Shown here one piece after another: positions 11,101 to 22,584 of a stretch of DNA of 64,000 nucleotides. Positions within the stretch are counted from its first letter, which is position 1. Every line of letters begins with the position of its first letter. The position numbers and the translations under genes were made by a program. The notes beneath the pieces were generated by a model. It was given only the letters and a program-made list of their open reading frames with translations. It did no database searches and had not been told where the DNA came from. The stretch covers positions 85,705,403-85,769,402 of the forward strand of contig CM063507.1 in NCBI GenBank assembly GCA_032207245.1. The letters run 5' to 3'. Source of the DNA: Pardosa pseudoannulata. Taxonomy: Eukaryota > Arthropoda > Arachnida > Araneae > Lycosidae.

Positions 11101-12421
11101 TTTCCAGCATTCGGGCGTTCGAGTCTTTCCAGCTTTCGGGCGCCCCAGACATTAACGCTTTCGGGCGCCCCAGACTTTGCCGCTTTCCGGCGCAAGACTT
11201 TTCCAGATTTCGAGCGCTCGAGTCTTTCCAGCTTTCGGGCGCCCGAGTCTTTTCACCTTTCGGGCGCTTGTCTTCCAGCTTTCGGCGCCCCGAGACTTTC
11301 AATTTCCGCCCGAGACTTTTCCAGCTTTCGGCCCGAGTCTTTTCCAGCTTTCGGGCGCCCGAGTCTTTTCCAGCTTTCGGCGCCCGATTCTTTCCAGCTT
11401 TCGGGCGCCAGTCTTTGCAGCTTTCGGGCGCCCCAGATTTGCCGCTTTCGGGCGCCCCAGACTTTGTCGCTTTCGGCGCCCCAGACTTTGTCGCTTTCGG
11501 GCGCCCCAGACTTTGCCGCTTTCGGGCGCCCAGACTTTTTTCCAGTTTTCGGGCGCCGAGTCTTTCCACCTTTCGGGCGCCGAGTCTTTTCCAGCTTTCG
11601 GGCGCTCGAGTCTTTCCAGGCTTTCGGGCCCCGAGACTTTCCTTTCGGCGCGAGACTTTTCAGCTTTCGGCGCCTCCGAGTCTTTTCCAGCTTTCGGGCG
11701 CCCGAGTCTTTTCCAGCTTTCCCCCAGACTTTCCAGCTTTCGGGCGCCCCGAGTCTTTGCAGCTTTCTGGCGCCCGAGTCTTTGCAGCTTTCGGGCCCCC
11801 GAATTTGCCGCTTTCGGGCGCCCAGACTTTGTCGCTTTCGGCGCCCCAGACTTTTCGCTTTCGGGCGCCCCAGACTTCGCAGCTTTCGGGCGCCCCAGAC
11901 TTTCCAGATTTCGGGCGCCGAAACTTTTCTTTCGGGCGCGAGTCTTTTCAGCTTTCGGGCGCCCTTAGACATGCCGATTTCGGGCTCCCCAGAATTTGCC
12001 GTTTCGAGCGCCTCAGACTTTGCCGCTTTCGGGTGCCCACACTTTGCACATTCGGGCGACCGAGACTTTGCAGCTTTCGGGCGCCCGAGAATTTGGAGCT
12101 TTCGGGCGAGACTTTTTCCAGATTTCGGGCGCCCGAGTCTTTTCCAGCTTTCGGGCGCCCGAGTCTTTTCCAGCTTTCGGGCGCCCGAGTCTTTTCCAGC
12201 TTTCGGGCGCCCGAGTCTTTTCCAGCTTTCGGGCGCCCGAGTCTTTTCCAGCTTTCGAGCGCCGAGTCTTTTCCAGCTTTCGGGCGCCCTCTTTTCCAGC
12301 TTTCGGGCGCCCGGGTCTTTTCCTGCTTTCGGGCGCCCTCTTTTTGCAGCTTTCGGGCGCCCGGGTCTTTTGCTGCTTTCGGGCGCCCGGGTCTTTGCAG
12401 ATTTCGGGCGCCCCAGACTTC
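11101..12421. repeat. GC-rich 26-bp minisatellite
   Basis: About 50 units of the type TTTCGGGCGCCCGAGTCTTT plus TCCAGC, total 26 bp, most regular at 12120-12250. Variants replace the second half with CCCAGACTTTGCCGC. Each unit holds the palindrome CGGGCGCCCG and several CpGs. Indels of one or two bases are frequent. The period of 26 leaves all six frames open, which explains 150-390-codon readings such as FGRPSLFQLSGARVF; these are not proteins. Confidence 0.95.
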
Positions 12422-12780
12422 CATTCATTTCTAAGAACTAAAGCTTAGAAAAAAGAATCTGAATAAAGAATACGAAATGCCTGCTGCTTGTAAATCTAAC
12501 CAAACCAAATCTAACAGAAACATCAAAAATTGATTAATCGACGACCGGTCGGTAAGCGCTTTGGATTAAAAGTCGATTAATCGATGACCGGCAGTAAAGT
12601 GTTTATATTAATATTTTTCTCACCTTCACAACTTAAGTGCCACCTAGAAAAAATGCTTACCCCTATCCAGAGTGGGAAATGAACTTATATAGCACAACTT
12701 AAAAGGTTTTGGTTTTTAACTAGTTTTTCTTCAGTTGTATTCTAAAGTATAAAAACAATGTGTTTACTCTAACACTAAAA
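12422..12780. other. Non-coding stretch with a ~43-bp direct duplication
   Basis: AT-rich, no coding signal. GATTAATCGACGACCGG near 12532 recurs as GATTAATCGATGACCGG near 12575, with similar following bases (GGTAAGCG.TTTGGATTA and GCAGTAAAGTGTTTA), so a unit of about 43 bp is duplicated once. Confidence 0.5.
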
Positions 12781-12925
12781 AACCCCTCAGGGGTTTACCT
12801 ACTTTAGGTAACACTGTCGCAATCCGATGTACCCCACGATCTTTTATCTCCTTTTCCGTTTCCTCTCCTCTTGTCTCCTACTTTTTCCTTTCTTTTTCTC
12901 CCTCGTTGGGGTTACCTCTCGGAAA
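12781..12925 (+). mobile_element. Orphan 5'-end fragment of an RT-family retrotransposon
   Basis: Carries the CCCCTCAGGGG, TTTACCTACTTTAGGTAA and CGATCTTTTATCTCC blocks found at the 5' ends of RT1 and RT3-RT6, in degenerate form, and stops after GGTTACCTCTCGGA. Nothing of the coding region follows. Non-LTR copies are usually truncated at the 5' end, so a piece that keeps only the 5' end is unusual and points to a later deletion or template switch. Confidence 0.75.
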
Positions 12926-13236
12926 GAAATAAATTATATTTTTGAAAAACAAATTACTCCTTTTCTCAAATTTGGTACAGAGATAATGTTAGACTTAATA
13001 GATCTTTAATTCTTTTCAGAGGTTAATACTATTAAACATTACAAAAGCCTATAGAACGGATCAACTGCTGGTCAAGTCTTATCAGAGTTATCCCTATCGA
13101 TCTAATCTGTCACTCAAATTTCTACTCATATTTAAAATAAAAAGATGAGTATAGATTTGTTTGGAAACATTTCATGGATGATGTAGATGGAAGTTGTTCA
13201 TCCGATCCTACTTGGAAAACTTTTCTTCCCATATAG
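12926..13236. other. Unassigned AT-rich spacer
   Basis: About 310 bp without a recognisable domain or repeat, ending at the 5' terminus of RT1. Confidence 0.5.
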
Positions 13237-13825
13237 CCCCTCAGGGGGTTTACCTACTTTAGGTAAACACGGGTGTCGCAATCCCGAGGTACCCCAGCGA
13301 TCTTTTATCTCTTTTCCATTTCCCCTCCTCTTGTCTCCTACTTTGTCCTTTACATTTTCTCCCTCGTTGTGGTTACCTCTTCGGAGGTGAGGGCTTTTCT
13401 CGTGATGCTATGTTCCGTCCTGAACATAGCCTCTCGCGAACTGTTAACTGCCCACGTGTTTGCCGTGCGTGGAGACCCGTGTCCCCGGAAATGAGGATCC
13501 TGGTAATTGAGGGGACTTCCCGTGGGGGAAATCATCTTTTATGGAATTTCCATTTTGGCGGGGAGTTTCCAACACGTTGCTTTGGCCTCGGCTTCGTGTA
13601 AACGGGAGGTACATACTGGTCCATGTGTATCAATCGGCTGGTCGACTTTCGGCTTGGACTAAGTGAGCGGCGTACTTTCTGGGTCATTGCGTTAAGGGTG
13701 GTAGTGGCTTCAGAAGTACCTGTGATCGTATAGACCCCGGTTAGCACTGGTGCAGGGTTCTGCATCCCCTTGTTGGGCTCCGTGGTGGGTGGTGCCGCCG
13801 GGGTCCGAATTTACTTTCCTTTATC
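13237..13825 (+). promoter_or_regulatory. RT1 5' leader with conserved hairpins
   Basis: Begins with the CCCC-TCA-GGGG hairpin, then GTTTACCT/AGGTAAAC, then CGGG/CCCG. Further in is GCTATGTTC/GAACATAGC (about 13408-13431), a perfect 9-bp stem. The region before ORF1 has the block TTGGGCTCCGTGGTGGGTGG, kept in all copies that reach it. Non-LTR elements carry internal promoters at their 5' ends (family knowledge), so this leader probably holds the promoter and translation signals; that role is inferred. Confidence 0.65.
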
Positions 13826-15101
13826 ATGGCTTCTTTTCCTCCCACTCAAAACTCTCTTGAGCAACAAAATGTCAACGTCGTTAATAGTAGCACACGTTTT
13901 TTTATTGTGAAAAAATTAACAGCAGATAGTTTTCGGCCTATATCCCCTTTCGTCATACACAAAGCTTTAAAATCCTCCATTGGTGACGTAGAATCAGTTA
14001 AAAAACTAAATTCTGGTGACCTGTTAATAAAAGTTTTTAATGCATCTCAAGCTAAAGCTCTCATATCTCGTACAACTCTAGGCTCATTCTCAGTCATAGT
14101 TTTGCCCCACAAGACTTTAAATTATTCAAAAGGCGTAATCTCAGAATCAGATCTATTTACCTCGTCTGAGGATGAAATATTAGAAAATCTCAGAGACCAA
14201 GGAGTAACTCACGTAAAACGCATCACGATTCGCCGTCGTGGTGGAGATCTACAAAAAACTAAACATGTAATACTAACATTCAATAGCCCGAATCTCCCAT
14301 CATATATTAATGCAGCTTACCTCCGTTGTCCAATACGCCCGTATATTCCTAACCCCTTACGCTGTTTTCAGTGCCAACGGTTTGGCCATTCAAAGCTGTC
14401 GTGTCGTGGAGCCATTACCTGCGCTCGTTGCGCAGAAGTTGGCCACGACTCTGAAAACTGTCAGAAGGTTCCGTTATGTATAAATTGTAAAGGGGCTCAT
14501 CCATCTTTCTCCCGCTCTTGCCCTTCTTGGCAGATGGAGAAAGAAATTCAGACTCTGAAGATAAAAAATAGCATATCTTATCCCGAGGCCCGTAAATTGA
14601 TACTCTCACGTACACCTAAGCCTGGTATCTCATATTCAACGGCTTTAAATCCCAAGACCGTAAAATCTATAGCCGTACAAACCGAATTTTCCCAGTCCTC
14701 TATTCTCAATAGAATCGAAACAGAAAACAAAGCTACACCTGAAATAAGCATGAAACTTACTAATAGACCCAACCACCACAAAACAAGTACCTACGCAAAA
14801 CAATACAAATTTATCTACTGTAAAAAAAGATGCAAATATGGTTCATAAAATTACTAAAAACAATAAGCAAAATCTCAAAAAACGATTAAAACCTATTCCA
14901 CCAAACCATCCACTGCGGCAGAAGCTTCCACCTCCTGCAATAAAAATAAAGACAAAAATGAAACATACAGATTTTTTAAAAAAGGATAAAAGTGAAGTAA
15001 GTTTAGATGATGAGCCTATAAAAATGTATGTCTCTCCGGATGACATGTCAGCTGAATCATCATCTGGATCTGAGGCGGAGTCTCCGACCTCCGTCCCTTA
15101 G
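13826..15101 (+). pseudogene. RT1 ORF1: zinc-knuckle nucleic-acid-binding protein, one frameshift
   Basis: ATG at 13826 follows the conserved leader. The first 170 residues match the N-terminal region of the other ORF1s (SPFVIHKALKS, NSGDLLIKV, KGVISES), probably an RRM/PRE_C2HC-like module. Three knuckles follow: CFQCQRFGHSKLSC, CARCAEVGHDSENC and CINCKGAHPSFSRSC. The tail is basic and ends with PIKMYVSPDDMS and a serine-rich acidic stretch. A frameshift near 14800-14815 ends the first frame at 14848; the right frame resumes and stops at 15101. The product would bind element RNA and act as a chaperone (family knowledge). Confidence 0.87.
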
Positions 15102-15132
15102 GTGCCCGTTTTTTAATCTTTTTCTTTTTATC

Positions 15133-18100
15133 ATGGCTCTCCTTTCATGGAACTGTCACGGCTTCAAAACCCACGTGCCGGATCTTAGAGATTTAGTCAA
15201 TAAATTCCGCCCAGCTTGTTTAGCACTCCAGGAAACTCTTCTGGATGAGTGCAAGTTTGCCAAAATTAGGCGTTTTTTCGACCTACAGAAAAGATCATGA
15301 CCCTGGAGGCAGGGCTTCCGGTGGAGTAGCCCTTCTTGTGTCCCATGATTACCCGTCCACTCAGATTACCCTTCAAACCGAACTTCAAGCAGTTGCAGTC
15401 CGAATCCATACCCACGCTCTTATTACAGTTTGTAGCATCTACTTGCCTCCTAATAAACGCATTTCACAGAACTCTCTCAATAACCTAATAAATGAGCTTC
15501 CCAAACCCTTCATAATTATAGGTGACTTTAATGGCCATAGCACCCTGTGGGGCAATTCTGATCTCAACCGACGAGGTAAAAAAATCGAGCAACTGATTTC
15601 AGACCATAATCTATGTATATTCAATAGCGACCAGTCCACTTATTTCCATTTCCCCTCAAAAACCTATCATGCTCTTGATCTTGCAATCTGCTCTCCTCAA
15701 CTTCTCCCTTTGTTTAATTTTTCTGTCGATTCGGATTTACACAATAGTGATCATTTCCCAATAATTTTAACTCCTGCTGTCTGCTCCACTCCTAGTCCTA
15801 ATATACCCCGCTATATTATGGGAAAAGCAAACTGGGAAAATTTCAGGAATTTGGCTGTCATCTCAAGAAATATGGTGCAGTCACATTCCATTGACAAGGT
15901 AGTACAAAGTGTGACTGAAATAATTATAGCTGCTGCTGATAAGTCCATTCCAAAATCATCCGGAAACTGCCGGAAACAAAGTAAACCTTGGTGGAATAGT
16001 GAATGCGGGGATGCTTATAAAAAACAGAGAAAGGCCTGGAGTATTTTTAAAAGGTACCCAACGTCTGAAAATCTTTCCAAATATAAAAAATTTAGAGCTG
16101 CTTTTAGGCGTACTTTACGTAATAGCCAAAGAGACTCATGGAGAAAATATATAAGTAGCATTTCTTCTAAAGTTAGTAGTAAGCAATTGTGGGATAAAGT
16201 CAAACGTGCCTCCGGACATTTTCCTAGTAATCAAATCAACATTCTCCATTATAAAAATAATACGATTTCTTCCATTCAAGATATTGCAAATACAATAGCC
16301 TCAGTCTTTAGTGATATTTGTTCAGGCAATAGTTACCAGTCCCCGTTCAATAAAATCAAATCAGCTACTGAGAGAAAATCTTTAAATTTTAAAACCAAAA
16401 CTCGATTATCCTATAATAGCAATTTTACTTCACACGAATTAAATGAAGCCTTGCGTAACACCCACAATTCAGCTACCGGTCCTGACCATATTTCTTATGC
16501 CATGATTAAAAACCTCTCTGCAGATTCTCTACATAACCTACTTCGCTTGTACAATAGAATTTGGCAAGAACAAACCTTTCCATCTTCCTGGAGAAAGGCC
16601 ACCATCATACCTATTCTGAAACCCAACAAAGATCCTAAGATCCCACTAAATTACCGTCCTATCGCTCTCACTAATTGCTTGTGCAAAATCTTAGAAAAAA
16701 TGGTAAATGCTCGTCTGGTTTTCTATCTCGAAAGTAATCGCCTATTGTCTCCCTTTCAAAGCGGGTTTCGCCGTGGCAGATCCACCATTGATAATATAAT
16801 TGATTTAGAGAGCAAAATACGCAACGCATTTGTTAAAAACCATCATCTTGTATCAATTTTTATTGATATTGAGAAGGCATACGACCGTACGTGGAGGTAC
16901 GGCATATTGCAAAACCTATACAATTTTGACTTAAGGGGTAACCTGCCAATTTTTATCAGAAATTTTTTACATCTCCGGGAGTTTCAGGTCCGGATTGGTA
17001 CAATTTATTCAGATTCTTTTATTCAAGAAGAGGGCGTGCCACAGGGTAGTGTCCTCAGTGTCACACTTTTTAATGTCGCCATTGATGGTATACTAAAGGT
17101 AATTCCAACTTCGGTAAGAGGAAATCTTTATGTTGATGACCTGCATATTTGTTGTGAAGGCGCGGATATGCGTTTTATTGTCAGGCAACTCCAAGCTGCA
17201 GTCAACAAAATAATTAACTGGTCCAACGAGAAAGGCTTCACTATTTCCAATACCAAAACATCTTGCATTCACTTTACCCGAAAACGTGGCCTCCACCTAG
17301 ACCCTGAAATTTATATCGGAGGAAATCTTATAAATGTTCCGAGCCAGGTAAAATTCTTGGGCATTACTCTTGACCGCAAACTTTCATTTTTACCTCATGT
17401 TGTGGACTTGCGGAAAAAATGTGAGAAATCCCTGAATATTCTTAAAGTTCTTTCCAGTACTTCTTGGGGTGCAGATAGACAATCTCTATTGAAAGTATAT
17501 CGTGCACTCATTCGCTCCAAACTGGATTATGGTAGTGTGGTTTACGGTTCCGCTAGGAAATCTGTATTAGAAAAACTCAACATCATTCACCACTCTGCTT
17601 TACGCCTTTGCTCAGGAGCTTTCAGAACCTCCCCTGTTAAAAGTTTATACGTTGACTGCTATGACGAACCTCTTAGTCTTAGACGGGAATGTTTATCTAT
17701 TTGTTATTATTTTAAAGTTTCATCAGTCAGCATCATCCTGTAAAAAATCATAATTTTAACCACTGTCTCATGCGTTTTTATTCTGCTAGGCCTTCCTGTA
17801 TCCTCCCTTTTTATCAGAGGATCAAAAATACTTTAGACGAAATCGGGTTTTTTAACCGTAACATTTTAAGAACTGACAATTTTAAACCTCCTTGGACTTT
17901 TTCCAATTTTACATTTCTTAATCCTTTTAAAAATTTTGACAAAGGGTTTACCCCTGATATTATTTACAACCAAATTTTTAATGAACATCGACAAAAGTTC
18001 TCTGCTTTTACACCTGTTTTTACTGACGGTTCTAAGCAAGACAATTTCGTGGGCTGTGCTTTTATCATTGAGGACAATGCATATAGTTTTAGATTAAATC

Positions 18101-18807
18101 CTGCGATTTCTATTTACTCCGCAGAAATTTTAGCCATTTTAAAAGGCCTGGAAGAACTATCCCACCGCGAGAAAGGTAATTATATTTTTTACTCGGACTC
18201 GAAAAGTGTCTTAGAATCTCTCTGTACACCCAGGTACGACAGTCACCCTTTGGTATTTGAAGTCCTTGACCTCATTGAGGGTCTGAAATCTGTGGGCTTT
18301 TCCTTTTTGTTTGGCTGGGTTCCGTCACATGTGGGAATTAAGGGAAACGAGAGGGCTGATAAAGCGGCAAAAACTGCTAGTGACTTTTGTGACATGTCTT
18401 TGCCCCTGTGTGATGTCAAAAAATATATAAAAAATCTGTTGCATAAGAAATGGCAGGATTGTTGGGATGAAGGGACTGATAATAAGTTGCGTGCCATTAA
18501 ACCAAAAATCGAAAATTGGGATACCTTATCATCTAGAAGACATGACGTTATCCTCACTCGCCTACGGATTGGACACACACGTTTTACCCATCGTCATCTC
18601 TTACTCGGAGAACCAGCTCCAATGTGTGGTCACTGTAAAGCGGTCATCTCCGTAAAACATGTCCTCATCGATTGCCCTCTTTTTATAAAACATCGTATTC
18701 ATTATTTTAATTCATCATCCATTGACATGAAAGATATTTTAAATAATTCGCCTCATCCTAAGCTCTTTCTGTTTTTAAAAGACATTGGGTTTTACTCTTT
18801 CATCTGA
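15133..18807 (+). pseudogene. RT1 ORF2: endonuclease-reverse transcriptase-RNase H, two frameshifts
   Basis: ATG at 15133, 31 nt after the ORF1 stop. Domain order: APE-type endonuclease (SWNCHG, LQET, IIGDFNGHS, SDHFPI), reverse transcriptase (NYRPIALTN, FRRGRS, DIEKAYDRTW, VPQGSVLS, YVDD near 17130), RNase H (FTDGSKQ, AEILAI, SDSKSV, GNERADKAAK) and a C-terminal zinc motif (CGHC, then H and C). The shift near 15281 lies in a T6 run; a second lies near 17730. All main catalytic residues are present. Intact it would be about 1220 residues and perform target-primed reverse transcription. Confidence 0.92.
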
Positions 18808-19021
18808 ATTTTATGCGTCATCGCTGTTCTCTTTACTGTTGGTTTTATGTGTCTTTTCTACAATAGTTTTTACATTTTTTGACATGTTTGCATTTTATCT
18901 TATGTTATCCTTTTATAACTGCTTTGATCCCATCTTTGTGGTTCTAAGTTTTAACTATTTGTTTGGCACAATATGTCCCATGAGGACCCAGTGCCATAAA
19001 ACTTCATTCAACCAACCAACC
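18808..19021 (+). other. RT1 3' UTR with terminal hairpin and AACC tail
   Basis: After the ORF2 stop comes an AT-rich UTR. It ends with an outer stem TGGCAC (18964-18969) / GTGCCA (18991-18996) and an inner stem GTCC (18975-18978) / GGAC (18984-18987), then three AACC units. Such 3' structures are typically what the element's reverse transcriptase recognises (inference here). Confidence 0.82.
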
Positions 19022-19869
19022 CATGGAATAGATCGGATAACGAGTGTAAAAATCTAATGATCAATACTGATGGGTCTAAATTAAACGGTCGCCTTGGGTT
19101 TGCTTATTTGGTGGTAATAAAAGAAAATATTGTTTATAAAGAAATTTTCAACATGGGCAACATAGGTACAGTGTTCCAATCAGAATTATTAGCGATCTCT
19201 AAGGCAATTGATTTCTCTATTAAAAATGATTTTTCTCAAGTTCATATTCGGACGGATTCTTTGTCGGCTCTACAAGCAATAGAGCGGGAAAGTAAAAATG
19301 ATTTAGTATTTAACATTAGAAATAAAATTATAAATAGCAAAATCAATTTTGAATTATCATGGGTCAAGGCACATTCTGGAGAATACTATAATGAGATCGT
19401 TGATATTCTCGCCAAGGAGGCCACTCAAAAGGTTAACATTGACTTCAAGATAGGAATGTCATTAAGACAGTTAAAAAGAAAACTTTTTAAATTCAATATT
19501 GATTTATGGCAACAACGATGGGATTCAGAAACTATTGGTAGAAGAATATATAATTTCTTTCCGAAAGTCAGTACTAATAGACTTGAAGGAAATTTCTTCC
19601 TAAATCAAATTTTTTCAGGACATGGTGCATTCCCATCACATCAAAACAGATTTTTTAACAAAACAAATATGTGCTGGTGTCAACGCGATATAGGGACAGT
19701 GGACCACATCATTTATCAATGTGAATTGGTGAATGACATTAGAAATAAATTCTTTCCTGTTAATCATTTAAATGTTAGTGTAATTAACCTATGTAATTCT
19801 CCCAAGTCCAGAGCTGGTTTATGTTTAATAATAGAATATTTTGTTAATAAATCAATAGAAAATTGTTAG
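19022..19869 (+). pseudogene. R1/LOA-like ORF2 C-terminus: RNase H and zinc motif, 5' truncated
   Basis: Open to the stop at 19869 without interruption. It starts inside the RNase H domain: NTDGSK (first acid), SELLAISKA, RTDSLSAL, SWVKAHSG and VDILAKEA give the usual series of catalytic acids. The C-terminus has LNQIFSGHGAFPSH and CWC...TVDHIIYQC, the zinc-like end also seen in the fragment at 46681-48112 (LNQILTGHG, TIDHLVYHC). Endonuclease and reverse transcriptase are missing, so it is a dead remnant despite the open frame. Confidence 0.82.
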
Positions 19870-20111
19870 AAATTGTTTTTACATATTGTTGTTGTTAAGT
19901 AGTAAAGTTGGAACTATTTAAAGCATATTCTCAGATATTATTCTCATGTATAAAACGAATATTCATTCATCACATTATGAAATGTAACATACGATTTTGT
20001 AAAATGCTGTTAGCTAATATTTGTTACCTATTTTGTCTGTTATACAAAGAAATATAATACTGATTGTAATCGCAATTAATAATAATAATAAAAAAAAAAA
20101 AAAAAAAAAAA
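19022..20111 (+). mobile_element. Truncated non-LTR element, R1/LOA-like, with poly(A) tail
   Basis: A second retrotransposon type begins directly after the RT1 tail, already inside coding sequence. It consists of an RNase H plus C-terminal domain frame, a 3' UTR of about 220 bp and a run of (AAT)n and A20 at about 20083-20111. Its poly(A) end and sequence differ from the AACC-tailed RT family. The upstream part is missing, either by 5' truncation or removed at RT1 integration. Confidence 0.8.
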
Positions 20112-20354
20112 TGGGTACTAAGCTTCTATGAACATAGGAAAGGAATTTTTATTTTATTTTGGTATTTATCTTTTAGGTGTTATCATATATCAACTTCTTG
20201 CAGTATTGCTTCTTCGGTTTGGTTTATTTAAATTATTTATATTCACGTACTTGCTGGTATTTAGTGCTTAGTTTGTATCTGTCTTGGATTACTATCTAGA
20301 CGACAAGTTATCATTTCCCGTATGGCTTTCGCTAGGTCGGGAGTAAAAACTGTC
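20112..20354. other. Unassigned AT-rich spacer
   Basis: About 240 bp between the poly(A) tail and the first base of homology to the RT leader. No coding or repeat signal seen. Confidence 0.5.
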
Positions 20355-20807
20355 TTACCTCTTCGGAGGTGAGGGCTTTTCTCGTGATGCTATGTTCCAT
20401 CCTGAACATAGCCTCTCGCGAATTGTTAAACTGCCCACGTGTTTGCCGTGCGTGGAGACCCGTGTCCCCGGAAATGAGGATCCTGGTAATTGAGGGGACT
20501 TCCCGTGGGGAAATCATCTTTTATGGAATTTCCATTTTGGCGGGGAGTTTCCAACACGTTGCTTTGGCCTCGGCTTCGTGTAAACGGGAGGTACATACTG
20601 GTCCATGTGTATCAATCGGCTGGTCGATTTTCGGCTCGGACTAAGTGATCGGTGTACTCTCTGGACTGTTGCGTTAAGGGTGGTAGCAGCTTCAGAAGTA
20701 CCTGTGACCGTATAGATCCCGGTTAGCACTGGTGCAGGTTTCTGCATCCCCTTGTTGGGCTCCGTGGTGGGTGGTGCCGCCGGGGTCCGAACTTCCAATT
20801 TTCTATC

Positions 20808-22033
20808 ATGGCTTCCTTTCATCCCCCCCAATCCCCTAGTGGGCAACAAAATGTTCCTAACCTTAATACTGCTCGATTTGTTATCATCAAATGTGCTGAC
20901 GGAAATTTTACGAATGTGTCTCCTTTCCTTATTAATAAATCTATCATAACAGAAATAGGTGAACCTAAGCATATTAAAAAACTTAAATCAGGTGATTTGT
21001 TAGTTGAAGTTTACAATTCCTCCCAAGCCAATAAACTTATCAAAATTAGCAAACTTGCTCATATTCCAGTTAAACCATCATTTCATAGTACCCTTAATTT
21101 CTCTCGTGGAGTAATTTCTGAACGGGAGATATTCAATGTTACTGATGAAGAAATCATAAGTGAAATGAAAGATCAAGGTGTGTGCGGAGCACGCGTATCA
21201 CTGTGCGACGAGACGGCAAATTAATAAATACCAAACACCTCATCCTAACGTTTAACTCTCCTGTTCTGCCGAATTATGTCGCTTTGGGTTTTTTAAAATG
21301 TCCCGTGCGACCTTTCGTCCCCAACCCTCTTAGATGTTTCCAATGTCAACGCTATGGGCACTCTAAAGTTGCGTGCCGCGGGTCAATTATTTGCGCCAGA
21401 TGCGGCCTAGGAGGTCACGAAAGCGAGGGATGCAGTAATGCTTTCAAATGCGTGAACTGCAATGGCGATCACCCTGCCTATTCCAGATCATGCCCAAAAT
21501 GGGTTTTAGAAAAAGAAATCCAGTCTGTTCGTGTGAAGCAAAATATTCCTTACAATGAAGCCCGGCAAATTATTGAGTCTCGCACTCCAAAAGCAGGCAT
21601 ATCTTATGCCGCAGCCACACAAAAAATTGTTAAATCCATCGCCACCCAGACAGATCCTGATTTAACTGCCAGTAAACCCATTAACCATCCCCAAAGCTCG
21701 CAAAATATTAACTCGAAAAGTACAAATACAAATGGGAAAAAACCCTCTTCAAACGCAAAACTAGAAATCAATAGAAATAAAATTATTAAAAAAGATTCAT
21801 TTAAGAAACGACTGAAAACTCTTCCTCCCAACCATCCCTTAAGACAAAAACCCATACCACCTGCTGTTAAAATTAAAACTAATATGACACGGACAGACTT
21901 TTTAAAAAAGGATAAACATAGTGACGTCATCTTTGAGGATTAGCCAATCAAAATGTATGTTTCACCCGAAGATAATAGTATAAGTGACTCTTCATCAGGT
22001 TCCGAGGCGGAGCTTCCTAGCTCCGTCCCTTAG
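20808..22033 (+). pseudogene. RT2 ORF1: zinc-knuckle protein, frameshift and premature stop
   Basis: ATG at 20808. Knuckles are CFQCQRYGHSKVAC, CARCGLGGHESEGC and CVNCNGDHPAYSRSC. A frameshift near 21180 follows DQGVCG. TAG at 21941-21943 falls where the other copies have the codon before PIKMYVSPE; that motif can still be read after the stop, and the frame then runs to 22033. It diverges more from RT1/RT3 and shares CNGDHP with RT4 and RT5. Confidence 0.85.
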
Positions 22034-22068
22034 TCTCCTCGTTTTTCTCCCCCTTTTGTTTTTTGGCC

Positions 22069-22584
22069 ATGGCTCTCTTTTCATGGAACTGCCGAGGGTT
22101 TAAAACACATGTCTCTGATATTAGAGACCTTGTGAATCTTTTCCACCCGCTTGTTTTGGTCTTCAAGAGACCCTCCTCGATGAAAACAAAGCAGAGAAAA
22201 TAAAGCGGTTTAGCACTATTAGAAAAGATCATGTCAGTAACGGCAGGGCTTCCGGTGGCGTTGCCCTTTTTGTGTCTCACGACTACCCTTACTCCCCTCT
22301 CGCCTTACATACAGATTTACAAGCCGTTGCCATTAAAATTAATATTCATGTTCTCGTAACAATATGCAATATTTACCTTCCTCCCAATACAAATATTTCC
22401 CAAAGTTCTCTCAATAAATTAATTAATCAGCTTCCTTTACCTTTTATAATTGGTGATTTTAACGGCCATAGCCCTCTCTGGGGTAGCTCTGACACTAACC
22501 ATCGTGGCAATCAGATTGAACAATCTGATTTCAGTTTTATCATAATTTATGTCTATAATTGTAATAAACCTCCACATACCTACT
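22069..22584 (+). pseudogene. RT2 ORF2 fragment: N-terminal endonuclease only
   Basis: ATG at 22069 starts with MALFSWNCRGF. A frameshift near 22150 breaks the frame; it resumes with ASGGVALFVSHDYP, LQAVAIKI, IYLPPNT and FIIGDFNGHSPLWG (catalytic Asp/Asn). After IEQ the sequence decays and meets RT3 at 22585. The natural sequence at this point in RT1 and RT3 contains CCCCTC or CCCTTC, close to the RT3 first bases. Confidence 0.85.

Larger units (their letters stand above)
13237..19021 (+). mobile_element. RT1: full-length non-LTR retrotransposon (I/Jockey-like, with RNase H)
   Basis: Runs from the CCCCTCAGGGGG terminus at 13237 to the (AACC)3 tail ending at 19021, about 5.8 kb. Order: structured 5' leader, ORF1 (13826-15101), ORF2 (15133-18807) and a 3' UTR with the conserved terminal hairpin. 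ORF2 with RNase H points to the I superfamily; ORF1 resembles X/Jockey-type proteins, so the exact clade is open. Damage is limited to one frameshift in ORF1 and two in ORF2. It is the closest relative of RT3 in this window by eye. Confidence 0.9.
20355..22584 (+). mobile_element. RT2: RT-family copy truncated at both ends
   Basis: Homology to the RT1 leader starts at TTACCTCTTCGGAGG, so about 140 nt of the 5' end are missing. ORF1 is almost complete; ORF2 stops inside the endonuclease, where the 5' terminus of RT3 begins. The rest of RT2 is not found beyond RT3. Frameshifts and a premature stop show that it is older than RT3. Confidence 0.87.

Noticed and set aside
11177..12441. 150-390-codon frames (FRAPESFPAFGRP and similar) on both strands
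   Set aside because: They read a 26-bp minisatellite in every frame, with the same unit repeated every 26 residues and no domain. Not proteins.
13350..13765. Small frames in the retrotransposon leaders, conserved between copies
   Set aside because: Conservation follows the nucleotide sequence of the leader, and frames differ or break between copies; hairpins explain the constraint better. A short upstream frame cannot be fully excluded.
19057..19869. Stand-alone host RNase H gene
   Set aside because: Sequence starts inside the domain, ends with the retrotransposon zinc motif and is followed by a poly(A) tail; it is a truncated element.
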